Source: Betaproteobacteria bacterium CG2_30_68_42
GTDB taxonomy: Bacteria > Pseudomonadota > Gammaproteobacteria > Burkholderiales > Rhodocyclaceae
NCBI GenBank assembly: GCA_001872285.1
Contig: MNXU01000038.1
Location: forward strand, 1 to 64,000
Direction: 5' to 3'
Length of the DNA: 64,000 nucleotides
A model generated the notes under the pieces. The model made no database searches and was not told where the DNA came from. It saw nothing but the letters and a program-made list of their open reading frames with translations. Of the stretch, positions 1-11,583 are shown piece by piece; the stretch's first letter is position 1, and every line of letters starts with the position of its first letter. A program made the position numbers and the translations under genes.

Positions 1-144
1 ACGAGCGCAAGGAGGCGACGGCGTGAGCAGCGGAGGGGGCCCCGTGAGCGAAGCGAACGGGGGCGTAGCGCCCGCGAACGCCGTCCAGTCGCCGACCCCG
101 CCGAGGGTCGATGATCGACGAGCGCAAGGAGGCGACGGCGTGAG
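1..144. repeat. 27-bp direct repeat, two copies 117 bp apart
   Basis: Positions 1-27 and 118-144 are identical. Both copies read in the same frame as ERKEATA followed by TGA, so they resemble a repeated gene end. The segment between them has a stop in that frame and a small GGGCG-TAG-CGCCC hairpin at 61-73. An upstream gene, probably one ending at position 26 or 146, may have had its 3' end duplicated. The window edge cuts the first copy, so the full repeat unit cannot be measured. Confidence 0.7.
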
Positions 145-147
145 TTC

Positions 148-225
148 CAGGGGGCAGGGGGCAGAGGACAGACGGCGCTGGGATGCGACCGGCCCTGTCC
201 CCCGCTTACTGTCCCCTGATCCCTG
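148..225. repeat. G-rich/C-rich mini-repeat pair upstream of fmt
   Basis: A G-rich arm (148-173, GGGGGCAGGGGGCAGAGGACAG-like) is followed by a C-rich arm (193-225, CTGTCCCCC and CTGTCCCCTGATCCCTG). The arms are roughly complementary and could fold back on each other. The same GGGGACAG/GGGGGCAG signature recurs near 17364-17381, 19017-19036 and 28041-28070. The C-rich arm ends just before the fmt start codon at 228 and may affect its translation; this is inference. Confidence 0.55.
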
Positions 226-227
226 AC

Positions 228-1154
228 ATGCGTCTCGCATTCGCCGGAACCCCTCGGTTCGCGGCGAGCGCGCTCGCCGCGATCCACGAGGCGGGCCACC
301 AGATCGTGCTGGTGCTCACCCAGCCGGATCGTCCGGCGGGGCGTGGAATGGTCGTGCAGCCCTCCGCGGTCAAGAAGCTCGCACTCGCGCACGGGCTGGA
401 AGTCGATCAGCCGGCCTCGCTCAAGCCGCCGGAGGCCGCAGTGCGGTTGCGCGCGGCGAAACCCGATGTCATGGTGGTCGCGGCCTACGGGCTGATCCTG
501 CCGGCCGCGGTGCTGGCGATCCCGCGGCTGGGCTGCATCAACATCCATGCTTCCCTGCTGCCGCGCTGGCGCGGGGCGGCGCCGATCGAGCGCACGCTGC
601 TCGCCGGAGACCGCGTGACCGGCATCAGTCTGATGCAGATGGACGAGGGGCTGGACACCGGGCCGATCCTGGCGCAGACGCCGGTGGCGATCGACGAGCG
701 CGAGACCGCGGGCAGCCTGCACGACAAGCTGGCGGCGATCGGTGCGCGCGAAATCGTCACGCTCCTGGAGCGCCTGCCGGGAGGGGGCTTGCAGGCCACG
801 CCGCAGGCGCAGGAAGGGGCCTGCCATGCGGCGAAGATCCGGCGCGAGGAGACCTGGCTCGACTGGACCGCAGACGCCCTCGAACTCGACCGCGCGGTGC
901 GCGCATTCGATCCCGCGCCCGGCGCGCGCGCGCGGCTGAACGGAGCCGATCTGAAGATCCGGGCCGCGCATGTGACCGAGGGCAGCGGCGAGCCGGGCCG
1001 GGTGCTCGCCGCCGGCCCCGAGGGCATCGCGGTCGCCTGCGGGCGCGGGGCGCTGCACATCGAGGAACTCCAGCGCGCGGGCGCGAGACGCATGAGTGCG
1101 GCGGCCTTTCTCGCCGGTTTCCGCGTCCACCCGGGCGACCGGTTCGCGCTGTGA
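228..1154 (+). CDS. fmt: methionyl-tRNA formyltransferase
   Basis: Transfers the formyl group of 10-formyltetrahydrofolate to methionyl-tRNA(fMet) in the cytoplasm, making the initiator for translation. The 308-residue product starts MRLAFAGTPRFA. It carries the family's NIHASLLPRWRG segment, with catalytic Asn105 and His107, and MDEGLDTG with catalytic Asp143. The C-terminal part matches the OB-like tRNA-binding domain (ETWLDW near residue 218). An upstream in-frame ATG at 183 would add 15 unconserved residues encoded by the mini-repeat, so I chose 228. Length is normal for the family. htpX follows in the same direction after 70 bp. Confidence 0.96.
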   Translation: MRLAFAGTPRFAASALAAIHEAGHQIVLVLTQPDRPAGRGMVVQPSAVKKLALAHGLEVDQPASLKPPEAAVRLRAAKPDVMVVAAYGLILPAAVLAIPRLGCINIHASLLPRWRGAAPIERTLLAGDRVTGISLMQMDEGLDTGPILAQTPVAIDERETAGSLHDKLAAIGAREIVTLLERLPGGGLQATPQAQEGACHAAKIRREETWLDWTADALELDRAVRAFDPAPGARARLNGADLKIRAAHVTEGSGEPGRVLAAGPEGIAVACGRGALHIEELQRAGARRMSAAAFLAGFRVHPGDRFAL

Positions 1155-1224
1155 AATGCTTGAACCGCACGGCACCGCCACCATGTAAGGCGTTCGCAGC
1201 ATCCACTCGACGGAGAAAGAACAC

Positions 1225-2067
1225 ATGCTCGGCAACTGGCTCAAGACGACGATCCTGATGGCGGCGATCATGGCGCTGTTCGGCGTGATCGGCGCGATGA
1301 TCGGCGGGCAGCAGGGAATGATCCTCGCGCTCGCGTTCGGCGGGGCGATGAACTTCTTCTCCTACTGGTTCTCGGACAAGATGGTGCTGCGCATGTACAA
1401 CGCGCAGGAAGTCGACGAGACCAGCTCGCCCTACCTGTACGGCATCGTGCGCGAGCTGGCCGAGCGCGCCGGGCTGCCCATGCCGCGCGTCTACATCATC
1501 GACGAAGCGCAGCCGAACGCCTTCGCCACCGGCCGCAATCCGGAGCATGCGGCGGTGGCGGCGACCCGCGGCATCCTGCAGATGCTCTCGCAGCGCGAGC
1601 TGCGCGGCGTGATGGCGCACGAGCTCACCCACGTCAAGCATCGCGACATCCTGATCTCGACCATCTCGGCGACCATGGCCGGTGCGATCTCCGCGCTCGC
1701 CAATTTCGCCCTGTTCTTCGGCGGGCGCGATTCCGAGGGCCGCCGCTCCAATCCCATCCTGGGCCTGCTGGTCGCCCTGCTCGCCCCGCTGGCGGCGGCA
1801 CTCATCCAGATGGCGATCTCGCGTGCGCGCGAATTCGAGGCCGACCGTGGCGGCGCCGAAGTTTCGGGAGACCCGAACGCACTCGCCGATGCGCTCACCA
1901 AGATCGACGCCTATGCCCGCGGCATCCCGATGGCGAGCGCCGAGGCCCACCCCGAGACCGCCCAGATGATGATCATGAATCCGCTCTCCGGCAGCGGCAT
2001 CCAGAACCTGTTCAGCACCCACCCCTCGACCGAAGAGCGGGTCGCGCGGCTGCGCGCGATGGCCTGA
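1225..2067 (+). CDS. htpX: membrane zinc metalloprotease HtpX
   Basis: HtpX is an inner-membrane M48 protease that degrades misfolded membrane proteins. The 280-residue product has two hydrophobic N-terminal segments (about 8-26 and 30-48) and a third around 177-197. The zinc site HELTH lies at residues 132-136, with the third ligand expected at Glu205 in [10 protein letters not shown]. Length fits the family. GGAG in cggagaaagaacac upstream of ATG 1225 is a good ribosome binding site. The gene converges on the minus-strand acyl carrier protein gene with only 4 bases between stops, so no separate terminator fits there. Confidence 0.95.
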   Translation: MLGNWLKTTILMAAIMALFGVIGAMIGGQQGMILALAFGGAMNFFSYWFSDKMVLRMYNAQEVDETSSPYLYGIVRELAERAGLPMPRVYIIDEAQPNAFATGRNPEHAAVAATRGILQMLSQRELRGVMAHELTHVKHRDILISTISATMAGAISALANFALFFGGRDSEGRRSNPILGLLVALLAPLAAALIQMAISRAREFEADRGGAEVSGDPNALADALTKIDAYARGIPMASAEAHPETAQMMIMNPLSGSGIQNLFSTHPSTEERVARLRAMA

Positions 2068-2071
2068 GGCG

Positions 2072-2314
2072 CTACGCCCGCGCCGCGAGGTAGGCGACGA
2101 CATCCTTCAGGGTGCCGAGCCTGCCGTAGTCGGCCTCCGGGATGTCGATGCCGAAGCGCTCGTGCAGGCCGAGGATGACGTTCAGCCAGTCCATCGAATC
2201 GAGGTCGACCTGATCGCGCAGCGGCGCGTCGGCCTCGATCGCCGCCTCCTCGATCTCCGGTGCGATCATTCTGAGCGTGGCGATGACGCCCGCACGAATC
2301 TCCCCCTCGTCCAT
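2072..2314 (-). CDS. stand-alone acyl carrier protein
   Basis: An 80-residue acidic protein with the phosphopantetheine attachment motif DLDSMDWL; Ser40 is the expected site. It has the usual ACP length and helix pattern, but the motif differs from fatty-acid AcpP (DSLD). It is therefore a specialised carrier. Its ATG directly abuts the E2 stop codon (TAG then ATG), making it the last gene of the acyl-CoA ligase/pyruvate dehydrogenase operon. Its substrate and partner are unknown. One idea is that it carries an acyl group made by, or passed to, the E2 or the ligase. That is inference from position only. Confidence 0.88.
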   Translation of the reverse strand: MDEGEIRAGVIATLRMIAPEIEEAAIEADAPLRDQVDLDSMDWLNVILGLHERFGIDIPEADYGRLGTLKDVVAYLAARA

Positions 2315-3472
2315 CTACAGGTCCTCCGGTCGCTGCAGCAGTTCGCGGATCGCGGCGAGGAACAGCGCGCCGCGGTGGCCGTCCGAGACGCGATGGTCGG
2401 CGGCGAGGCTCGCGGTCACCACGGGCATGACCGTCAGCGCGCCGTTCTCCGCCCACGGCTGCTCGCCGATGCGGCCGAAGCCCACCAGCGCCACCTGCGG
2501 CGGATAGATCACGCCGTAGACCGCCGCCACGCCCTGCTCGCCGAGGTTGGTGACGGTGAGGGTCGGATCGGACATCTCCGAGCTGCGCAGGCTGCCGGCA
2601 CGCGTCCGCCTCACGAGATCGGTGAGATCCCGCATGAGCTGCTCGAGCGACTTTTCGCCGACGTCGTGGATGGCCGGCGCGCTGAGCCCGCCCTGCCTGA
2701 GCGAGATGGCCACGCCGATGTGCGCGGCGGCGGCGGGCTCGAAAATGCCGTCGCGATACAAGCCGTTCATCTCCGCAACCTCGCGTGTCGCCAGCGCCAC
2801 GGCCTTGAGCAGCAGCACCGCCGGCAGCAGCCGTTCGGTGACCGGCCGTGCGGCGTTGGCCCGGGCGAGCCAGTCGAGCGCGCGGCGCATGGGGATGGGC
2901 TCGCTCAGGTAGTAGTGGGGGATCTCGCGCTTGGAGCGGCTCATGGCGGCCGCGATCGCGCGGCGCATTTCCGCCGACCTGTCGGGCGCGGCAACCGTCT
3001 TCGCGGCACCGGCCGCGGCGGCCTGCTCCACGTCTGCAAGCGTCACCGCGCCCTCCGGACCGGTGCCGGTGAGCGAGGCGATGTCGACGCCGAGTTCCTC
3101 GGCATGCTTGCGCGCGGCAGGCGAGATGCGCCGGCGGCCGCTCGTCACCGCCTCTCCGCCGGCGCGGGTGACAGGGCCGGGGCGAGGGGGCGCCGGTGTA
3201 GGCGCTGTGCGAGTCGCGGCGGTCTTCGGCGTTTCTCCCGCCTCGAGCAGCGTCGCCAGCACCGTGCCGACCGGAATGGTTTCGCCAGGCGCGACGAGCA
3301 GTTCGACCACCGTGCCCTCGCTCCAGATCTCGACGTCCACCGCCGCCTTGGAGGTGTCGACGATGGCCACCACCTGGCCCTTCTTCACCGCATCGCCGGG
3401 TGCGACCTTCCACTCGAGGAGCTTGCCCTCGTCCATGTCTGCGCCCAGCGACGGGAGTTTGAATTCGATCAT
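2315..3472 (-). CDS. pdhC: 2-oxoacid dehydrogenase E2 (dihydrolipoamide acyltransferase)
   Basis: The core acyltransferase of a 2-oxoacid dehydrogenase complex. It moves the acyl group from E1 to CoA through a lipoyl arm. The 385-residue product has one N-terminal lipoyl domain (1-75) with the lipoylated Lys42 in [11 protein letters not shown], and an Ala/Pro linker. A peripheral subunit-binding domain follows ([16 protein letters not shown], about 113-148), then the catalytic domain with active-site ADHRVSDG near the C-terminus. The start codon overlaps the E1 beta stop (ATGA). No E3 (lipoamide dehydrogenase) gene is in the cluster. Substrate could be pyruvate or another short 2-oxoacid; acetoin or branched-chain acids cannot be excluded. 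Confidence 0.9.
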   Translation of the reverse strand: MIEFKLPSLGADMDEGKLLEWKVAPGDAVKKGQVVAIVDTSKAAVDVEIWSEGTVVELLVAPGETIPVGTVLATLLEAGETPKTAATRTAPTPAPPRPGPVTRAGGEAVTSGRRRISPAARKHAEELGVDIASLTGTGPEGAVTLADVEQAAAAGAAKTVAAPDRSAEMRRAIAAAMSRSKREIPHYYLSEPIPMRRALDWLARANAARPVTERLLPAVLLLKAVALATREVAEMNGLYRDGIFEPAAAAHIGVAISLRQGGLSAPAIHDVGEKSLEQLMRDLTDLVRRTRAGSLRSSEMSDPTLTVTNLGEQGVAAVYGVIYPPQVALVGFGRIGEQPWAENGALTVMPVVTASLAADHRVSDGHRGALFLAAIRELLQRPEDL

Positions 3473-4440
3473 TTTCCGAGTACCCCTCTTGCGGCGGCGA
3501 CGATCTTCGGCACCTGCGGCAGGGCGGCCTCCTCCAGGTGCTTCGCGTAGGGGATCGGCACCTCCTCGCTGCACACGCGCGCGACCGGCGCGTCGAGATC
3601 GAAGAAGCAGTTCTCCAGGATGCGGGCCATCACCTCGGCCGCCAGGCTGCCGCTCCTCCAGCCTTCGTCGACGATCACGGCGCGATGCGTCCTGCCCACC
3701 GTGGCGGCGATCGTGGCGGTATCCAGCGGCCGCAGCACGCGCAGGTCGACCACTTCCGCCGCGATGCCCTCCGCGGCGAGCCATTCGGCGGCCTCGAGCG
3801 TCTTCGGCAGCGAGCCGCCGTAGGTGATCAGGCTGATGTCGCCGCCCTCGCGCCGCACTGCCGCGCGGCAGATGTCGCAGCGCCAGTCCTCGGGCAGTTC
3901 TCCCTCCTGGTTGTAGAGCTGGGCATGCTCGAAGATCACCACCGGGTCGGGATCGGCCAGCGCCGGCGCGAGCATGCCGCGCGCATCGCTCACCGTCGCC
4001 GGCGCCAGCACCCGGATGCCGGGGACATGCGCGTACCAGTTCTCCAGGCTGTGCGAGTGCTGCGCGGCGAGCTGGCGCCCCGCGCCGGTGGCCATGCGCA
4101 CGACCAGCGGAACCGGGAACTGCCCGCCCGACATGTGGCGCAGAGCCGCGGCCGTGTTCACGATCGGATCGAGCGCGAGCAGGCTGAAGTTCACCGTCAT
4201 CACCTCGACGATGGGGCGCATTCCGCCCAGCGCGGCACCGATGCCTGCGCCCACGAAGCCGAGCTCGGAAAGCGGCGTATCGCGGATGCGCTCCGGCCCG
4301 AATTCGTCGAGCAAACCCTTGGAGCAGGCATAGGTGCCGCCATACCTGCCAACGTCCTCGCCCATGAGGAAGACGCGCGCATCGGCGGCGAGCGCTTCGC
4401 GCATGGCCTGGCGGATCGCCTCGCGGTAGCTCGTCTTCAT
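3469..4440 (-). CDS. pdhB: 2-oxoacid dehydrogenase E1 beta subunit
   Basis: Forms the alpha2beta2 thiamin-diphosphate enzyme that decarboxylates the 2-oxoacid and acylates E2. The 323-residue product starts [13 protein letters not shown], typical of the family. It carries [26 protein letters not shown] and the C-terminal transketolase domain with LRPLDTATI and [16 protein letters not shown]. An upstream in-frame start at 4485 would add 15 residues inside the E1 alpha gene and is unlikely. ATG at 4440 overlaps the E1 alpha stop (ATGA), and its own stop overlaps the E2 start, so the three subunits are translationally coupled. Confidence 0.93.
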   Translation of the reverse strand: MKTSYREAIRQAMREALAADARVFLMGEDVGRYGGTYACSKGLLDEFGPERIRDTPLSELGFVGAGIGAALGGMRPIVEVMTVNFSLLALDPIVNTAAALRHMSGGQFPVPLVVRMATGAGRQLAAQHSHSLENWYAHVPGIRVLAPATVSDARGMLAPALADPDPVVIFEHAQLYNQEGELPEDWRCDICRAAVRREGGDISLITYGGSLPKTLEAAEWLAAEGIAAEVVDLRVLRPLDTATIAATVGRTHRAVIVDEGWRSGSLAAEVMARILENCFFDLDAPVARVCSEEVPIPYAKHLEEAALPQVPKIVAAARGVLGK

Positions 4441-5425
4441 GTCGGCGCCACCACATCCCTGAGCAGATCTTCCACCGGCTCCCATGCCGCGGCTTCGGCG
4501 AATTCAACCGCCGCCTGCACCTGCGCGTTCGCCCGCGCATCGAGGGCGAGGAACTCCCCTTCGGTGAGCTTTCCCTCCGCCTTCAGCCGCGCGGAGAAGG
4601 TATGGATGGGACCGCGCCGCTTCCATTGCTCGACCTCGGCCTTGTCGCGGTACAGCTCCGGGTCGAACATCGAGTGGGCGCGGAAGCGGTAGGTCTGCAA
4701 TTCGAGGAAGAACGGGCCGAGGCCCTCGCGCACCTGGTGTGCAGCAGCCTTCATCGCTTCATGCACCGCCACCACGTCCATGCCGTCGGCCTTTTGCGCC
4801 GGCACGCCGTAGCTGCCGGCCTTGGCGCACAGGTCGGTCTGCGACTCCGAGCGCCCGAGCGCCGTGCCCATGGCATACAGGTTGTTCTCGCAGCAGAACA
4901 GCACCGGCAGCCGCCACAGCGCGGCGAGATTCATCGATTCGTGGAAGGCACCCTCCGCCATCGCGCCCTCGCCGAAGACGCAGGCGGTCACGCGCTGCCT
5001 GCCCTGCATGCGGTCGGCCAGGGCGAGCCCGGCGGCCAGCGGCAGCCCGCCGCCGACGATGGCGTTGCCGCCGTAGAAGCGCGCGGCCGCGTCGAACAGG
5101 TGCATCGAACCGCCGCGCCCGCGCGAGCAGCCGGCGCTCTTTCCGAACATTTCCGCCATGATCGCGTTCATCGGCACGCCACGCACGAGCGCGTGGCCGT
5201 GCTCGCGGTAGGTGGCGACGATGGCGTCCTCGGGCGTCAGTGCATGCAGCGCACCGACCGCGCACGCCTCCTCGCCGATGTACAGGTGCAGGAAGCCGCG
5301 GATCTTCTGCGCGCCGTAGAGCTCGGCGCACTTCTCCTCCATGCGGCGGATTCGCAGCATGTCGAAGAGAAGCTCCTGCGCGAAGTGCTTGTCCCAGGGC
5401 ACCGGGCCTGAGGGGGGCGGCGCGA

Positions 5426-5429
<4 letters not shown>
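4437..5429 (-). CDS. pdhA: 2-oxoacid dehydrogenase E1 alpha subunit
   Basis: Binds thiamin diphosphate for oxidative decarboxylation of a 2-oxoacid. The 330-residue product has the family N-terminus ([18 protein letters not shown]), [29 protein letters not shown] and [18 protein letters not shown]. The diphosphate-binding stretch reads [17 protein letters not shown] and ends in ENN. The usual GDG is GEG here, a conservative change. Start overlaps the stop of the upstream acyl-CoA ligase. The sequence resembles pyruvate and acetoin dehydrogenase E1 alpha more than the long homodimeric pyruvate dehydrogenase E1. Confidence 0.92.
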
Positions 5430-7183
<1,754 letters not shown>

Positions 7184-7277
7184 CCCGTCCCGAGGAGCAA
7201 TCGGCGAGGATTATCCGGCGCGGCCGCGGATGTTCTTTGATCAAACGCAACTTCGTGCCGAATAGGCCGCAGCCGCG

Positions 7278-8696
7278 TCAGCTCACCCGGAAGTTCGTGA
7301 ACTGCCAGGGGTCGCCGGCATCGAGTTCTTCCGGGAACAGCCGCGCGCGCCCGGAAAGCGGCGTCCAGTCGGACCAGACCCCGACGACGCGGCCGAGGTA
7401 GGGCCGCGCGATTTCGAGGACGAGCTGCCAGTCGAGCTGCTCGGGCTCGACGACGCCCTCCTGCGGATTGCGCAGCGCCCACACGATGCCGGCCAGCACC
7501 GCGGCGGTGACCTGGAGGCTGGTCGCGCTGTTGTGCGGGGCCAGCCGCCGCGCTTCGTCCAACGACAGTCGGGAACCGTACCAGTAGGCGCCGCGCGCGT
7601 GACCCATCAGCAGCACGCCGAGCTCGTCCACCCCTTCGACGAGGTCATCCTTCAGCACCCTCCGGCGCTCCGGCGCCTCCCAGTTGCGAGCGGCCAGCTC
7701 GCCGACCGAGAGCACCGTGTCGTCGCACGGATGGTAGGCGTAGTGCACGGTGGGGCGATACTCGGGCGCCTCCGGCGCTCCGAGCGTCAGGTAGTCCGCG
7801 ATCGAGATCGACTCGCCGTGAGTGATCAGGGAAGCCTGCATGGGCCCGGAGAGCGGCGTCCAGCTTCGCACCAGGGTGGCGGCGCCGGGACGGTCGAGGT
7901 AGATCGCTGCGCGGCTGCCGGAGGCGTGCCGGTGGCCGTCGGGCGGAAAATGCCGCTCGCTCGTTCCCCAGCCCAGTTCGGCCGGCTGGCAGGCCTCGCC
8001 GACGAAGCCCTCGACCGACCAGGTGTTCACGAACTCCCCGGGGGCCTTGCGCGGGTGCGCCACCTGGGTGTCGCGCTCCGCGATGTGGATCGCCTTCACG
8101 CCCAGGTCACGGGCGAGCCGCGCCCAGGCTTCGCGCGTGGCGGGGACTGCGGGGCGCGCGCCGGTCGCGGCGGCGACATCGAGCAGCGCCTGCTTGACGA
8201 AGTGCGAGACCAGGCCGGGATTCGCCCCGTGGGTGAGGATCGCCGTGGGGCCGCGCCCGTTCCGGCGGCCGAGGGCGAGCGCAGCTTCGCGCAGCGCATA
8301 GTTGGTACGCTCGCGCGGGCTCGTGCTCGCATCCGTATAGCCGCCCGCCCAGGGCTCGATGCAGGTGTCGATGTACAGCGCGCCGCGATCGCGGCACACG
8401 GCGATCAGCGCCGCGCTCGAGACGTCGTTCGCGACATTGACCAGGAAATCGCCGGGCGCCAGCCGCGGGGCGAGCAGAGCGCGGTAGTTGTCCGGCAGCA
8501 GCGGCGTCGCGGCGAACTCGACCCCAAGCTCCGCCGCAACCGCACGCCCGTCCTCGTCACCGGCGAGGATCGAGATCTGCGCCGGCCGGATCTCCAGATG
8601 GCGGAGCAGCAGCGGCAGCACGCCCTGGCCGATCGAGCCGAAGCCGACCATCACCATGCTCCCGCGGAAGGATGCGTATTTCGGGAACCGTCTCAT
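7278..8696 (-). CDS. hss: homospermidine synthase
   Basis: Makes sym-homospermidine from putrescine (or putrescine plus spermidine) in an NAD-dependent reaction; homospermidine is a polyamine of many proteobacteria. The 472-residue product begins MRRFPKYASFRGSMVMVGFG with a Rossmann nucleotide-binding loop GFGSIGQG. It has NVANDVSSAALIAVCRDRGALYIDTC, LTHGANPGLVSHFVKQAL and NSATSLQVTA, all consistent with the family. Length matches (about 470-480). A further in-frame TTG at 8735 would add 13 residues and is less likely. The gene stands alone, with a 94-bp gap to the ligase operon on one side and about 490 bp without a clear gene on the other. Confidence 0.92.
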   Translation of the reverse strand: MRRFPKYASFRGSMVMVGFGSIGQGVLPLLLRHLEIRPAQISILAGDEDGRAVAAELGVEFAATPLLPDNYRALLAPRLAPGDFLVNVANDVSSAALIAVCRDRGALYIDTCIEPWAGGYTDASTSPRERTNYALREAALALGRRNGRGPTAILTHGANPGLVSHFVKQALLDVAAATGARPAVPATREAWARLARDLGVKAIHIAERDTQVAHPRKAPGEFVNTWSVEGFVGEACQPAELGWGTSERHFPPDGHRHASGSRAAIYLDRPGAATLVRSWTPLSGPMQASLITHGESISIADYLTLGAPEAPEYRPTVHYAYHPCDDTVLSVGELAARNWEAPERRRVLKDDLVEGVDELGVLLMGHARGAYWYGSRLSLDEARRLAPHNSATSLQVTAAVLAGIVWALRNPQEGVVEPEQLDWQLVLEIARPYLGRVVGVWSDWTPLSGRARLFPEELDAGDPWQFTNFRVS

Positions 8697-9184
8697 GGGC
8701 ACACATACGGGTCGGGCGTCGTTCGGATAGGGCAAGGATATGCGAGGCGCGCCGCGCGCACAAGCCCGCCGCGCAATGCCGTCGTCCCGGCGGTCCGGTT
8801 CGACGTCCCACCAAGGCGCGGCGTCCGGTCAGCCAGCCCCTCGGATGCAATCGGCGGAGCGCATTGCACCGGAACTGCAAGACGGTTTCGGATTGCGGGT
8901 TTCTGGATTCGGGTTCGTGGCGAAGCCCGAGACACCAAAGCCGGCCATCGGCGCGGTGCGTCGCCCTGCATCGACTCCGCCGCGCGCGCCGGGCCGACGG
9001 TCGCCGCCGGCCCGACCGAGGGCCTGGAGCGCAATTCTGGCAGCGGGTGAATGCGATCTGAGCTGCCGTTCCGACGGGGGCCACGACGCGCGAACCGCAG
9101 CAGCGAATGCGCAATGTCAAGACCTGACCCCTTTTTCCGGGAACCGACGAGGCCGATGTGCGCCGCTCGCCGCGCCCCGCCGCT
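8697..9184. other. 488-bp stretch without a supported gene
   Basis: No open frame here shows a recognisable protein or good codon structure on either strand. It holds an imperfect simple-sequence patch (8886-8918, GATTGCGGGTTTCTGGATTC-like) and a conserved short motif at 9112-9136, described separately. It lies upstream of the minus-strand homospermidine synthase and downstream of the minus-strand cation-efflux gene, so any hss promoter should be here. I see no convincing -35/-10 pair. Confidence 0.5.
9112..9136. repeat. orphan GGGGTCAGGTCTTGACATTG-type motif
   Basis: The plus strand reads CAATGTCAAGACCTGACCCC followed by TTTTT; the complement is GGGGTCAGGTCTTGACATTG. This motif is familiar from many proteobacterial intergenic regions, often beside Y1/REP-associated transposase genes (recalled knowledge). 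Here no partner arm and no transposase gene lie nearby. It shares GGGGTCAG with the paired elements at 32068-32143 and 46769-46834. It follows the cation-efflux gene end (minus strand). Confidence 0.55.
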
Positions 9185-10083
9185 TCAGCGCCGATCCAGC
9201 TCGACGTCGTGCCACGAGGCGGGATCCTCGCGCGGCTCGATGTGGGTGAACACGCTCGCGTGCGGGAGCGCCGAGCGCACGTCGGCCTCGATGCGCTCGC
9301 AGACTTCGTGCGCCTGCGCGACGCTCCAGGCGCCCGGCACCAGCACGTGCATCGTCACGAACGCGCGGCGCCCGGCGAGCCGGCTGCGCAGCGCATGGAA
9401 GACGATCCCCTGGGCGTGCCAGGACTGGAGCACGCCGGCGAGCGCGCGCTGGTCCGCCTCGGGCAGGCCGGCGTCCATCAGTCCCGACCCCGAACGGCGC
9501 AGCAGCTCGATGCCGGTGCGCACGATGTTCGCCGCGACCGCGAGCGCGATGATCGGGTCGAGCCGGTTCCAGCCGGTGACGGTCACCGCGCCCAGCGCCG
9601 CGAGCACCCCGGCCGAGGTCCATACGTCCGTCATCAGGTGGCGGGCATCGGCCTCGAGCGTGATCGAGCCGTAGCGCTGGCCGGCTGCGAGCAGCACGCG
9701 GGCCACCGCGAAGTTGATCGCCGATGCCGCGATCGAAACCGCGAGCCCCAAGCCGAAGCGCTCGATGGGGCGCGGATGCAGGAAGCGCTCGATCGCGGCG
9801 GCCCCGATCGCGACGGCCGCCGCGAGGATCATCAGCCCCTCGAACGCGCTCGCGAAGTATTCGGCCTTGGAATGCCCGAAGGCATGTTCCTCGTCCGCCG
9901 GGCGCTCGGCGATGGCGAGCATCGACAGCGCCATGATCGCCGCGGCGAGATTGACCAGGGATTCGAGCGCATCGGAGAGCATGCCCACCGACTGCGTGAG
10001 CTGCCAGGCGATGCCCTTCAGGGCGATGGTCGCCAGCGCCGCCGCGATCGACAGCCATGCGTATTTCTGCAGCGAATCCTCGT

Positions 10084-10087
<4 letters not shown>
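9185..10087 (-). CDS. cation diffusion facilitator (CDF) efflux transporter
   Basis: An inner-membrane proton-coupled divalent metal exporter. The 300-residue product has about six hydrophobic segments and the TM2 signature [23 protein letters not shown] and the TM5 metal motif HLMTDVWTS (HxxxD) follow. A cytoplasmic C-terminal domain ends near [18 protein letters not shown]. Metal specificity (Zn, Fe, Mn or Co) cannot be read from the sequence. The ATG overlaps the livF stop by 4 bases, so it is co-translated with a branched-chain-type ABC transporter, an unusual partner. Confidence 0.9.
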
Positions 10088-10828
<741 letters not shown>

Positions 10829-10836
<8 letters not shown>

Positions 10837-11581
10837 CGAGCCAGGCCTCGATGACGGCGGGGTCCTTGCGAACCGCCTGCGGCGGACCCTGCGCGATCAC
10901 GCGCCCGCGGTCGAGCGCGATTGCGCGATCGGCCAGGCGCGAGACCATGCCCATGTCGTGTTCGACCAGGAGCATGGCCGGCCCGCCCGTGGCGCGGATG
11001 CGCTCGATCGCGGTGGCCATGTCTGCGCGCTCTTCATCGCTCAACCCTGCCGAGGGCTCGTCGAGCAGCAGCAGCCGCGGCTCCGAGGCGAGCGCGCGAG
11101 CGAGCTCCACGCGCTTGCGCAGCCCCCAGGGCAGCTCCGCGACCATGCGTTCGGCCTGCGGGCCGAGACCGAGGGAATCGAGCGCTGCCCGCGCCCGATC
11201 GCGCTCGTCGCGCTCGGCGCGCTTCACCGCGGGCAGCCCCAGCAGGTCGGCCACCACGCCCGAGCGGCGGTGGCGATGGCGGCCGACCAGCACGTTCTCG
11301 ATCACGCTGGCATGGTCGAACAGCGCGATGTTCTGGAAGGTGCGGGCGAGCCCGAGCGCGGCGATGCGGTGCGCGGGAGTGCGCGTCAGGTCGCGGCCGG
11401 CGAAGAGCACCCGGCCCGCATCCGGGCGCACCAGCCCCGAGACCGCATTCAGGACCGTGCTCTTGCCCGCGCCGTTCGGGCCGATCAGCGCGCACAGCTC
11501 GCCCTCCCCAACCTCGAAACCGACATCCGCAACGGCGCGGATGCCGCCGAAGGCGATGCACAGCGACTCCACGGCGAGCAT
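10829..11581 (-). CDS. livG: branched-chain amino acid-type ABC transporter ATPase LivG
   Basis: Second ATPase of the importer. The 250-residue product starts MLAVESLCIAFGG and shows Walker A GPNGAGKST and the LivG-type loop RTFQNIALFDHASVIENVLVG. A divergent signature LPWGLRKRVELARAL (LivG usually has LPYG...RRLEIARAL), Walker B LLLLDEPSAGLS and LVEHDMGMV follow. It overlaps livF by 8 bases and lies 2 bases after livM. ATG at 11581 gives the expected family N-terminus. Confidence 0.93.
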
Positions 11582-11583
11582 GC

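Noticed and set aside
757-2103. Minus-strand frame opposite fmt and htpX
   Set aside because: Shadow of two well-supported genes.
7236-7245. FNR/ANR site from TTTGATCAAA upstream of the acyl-CoA ligase
   Set aside because: FNR boxes need TTGAT-N4-ATCAA; here the half-sites have no spacer.
8672-9061. Possible small gene in the 488-bp gap after hss
   Set aside because: Several overlapping frames on both strands, none with conserved motifs or a ribosome site.
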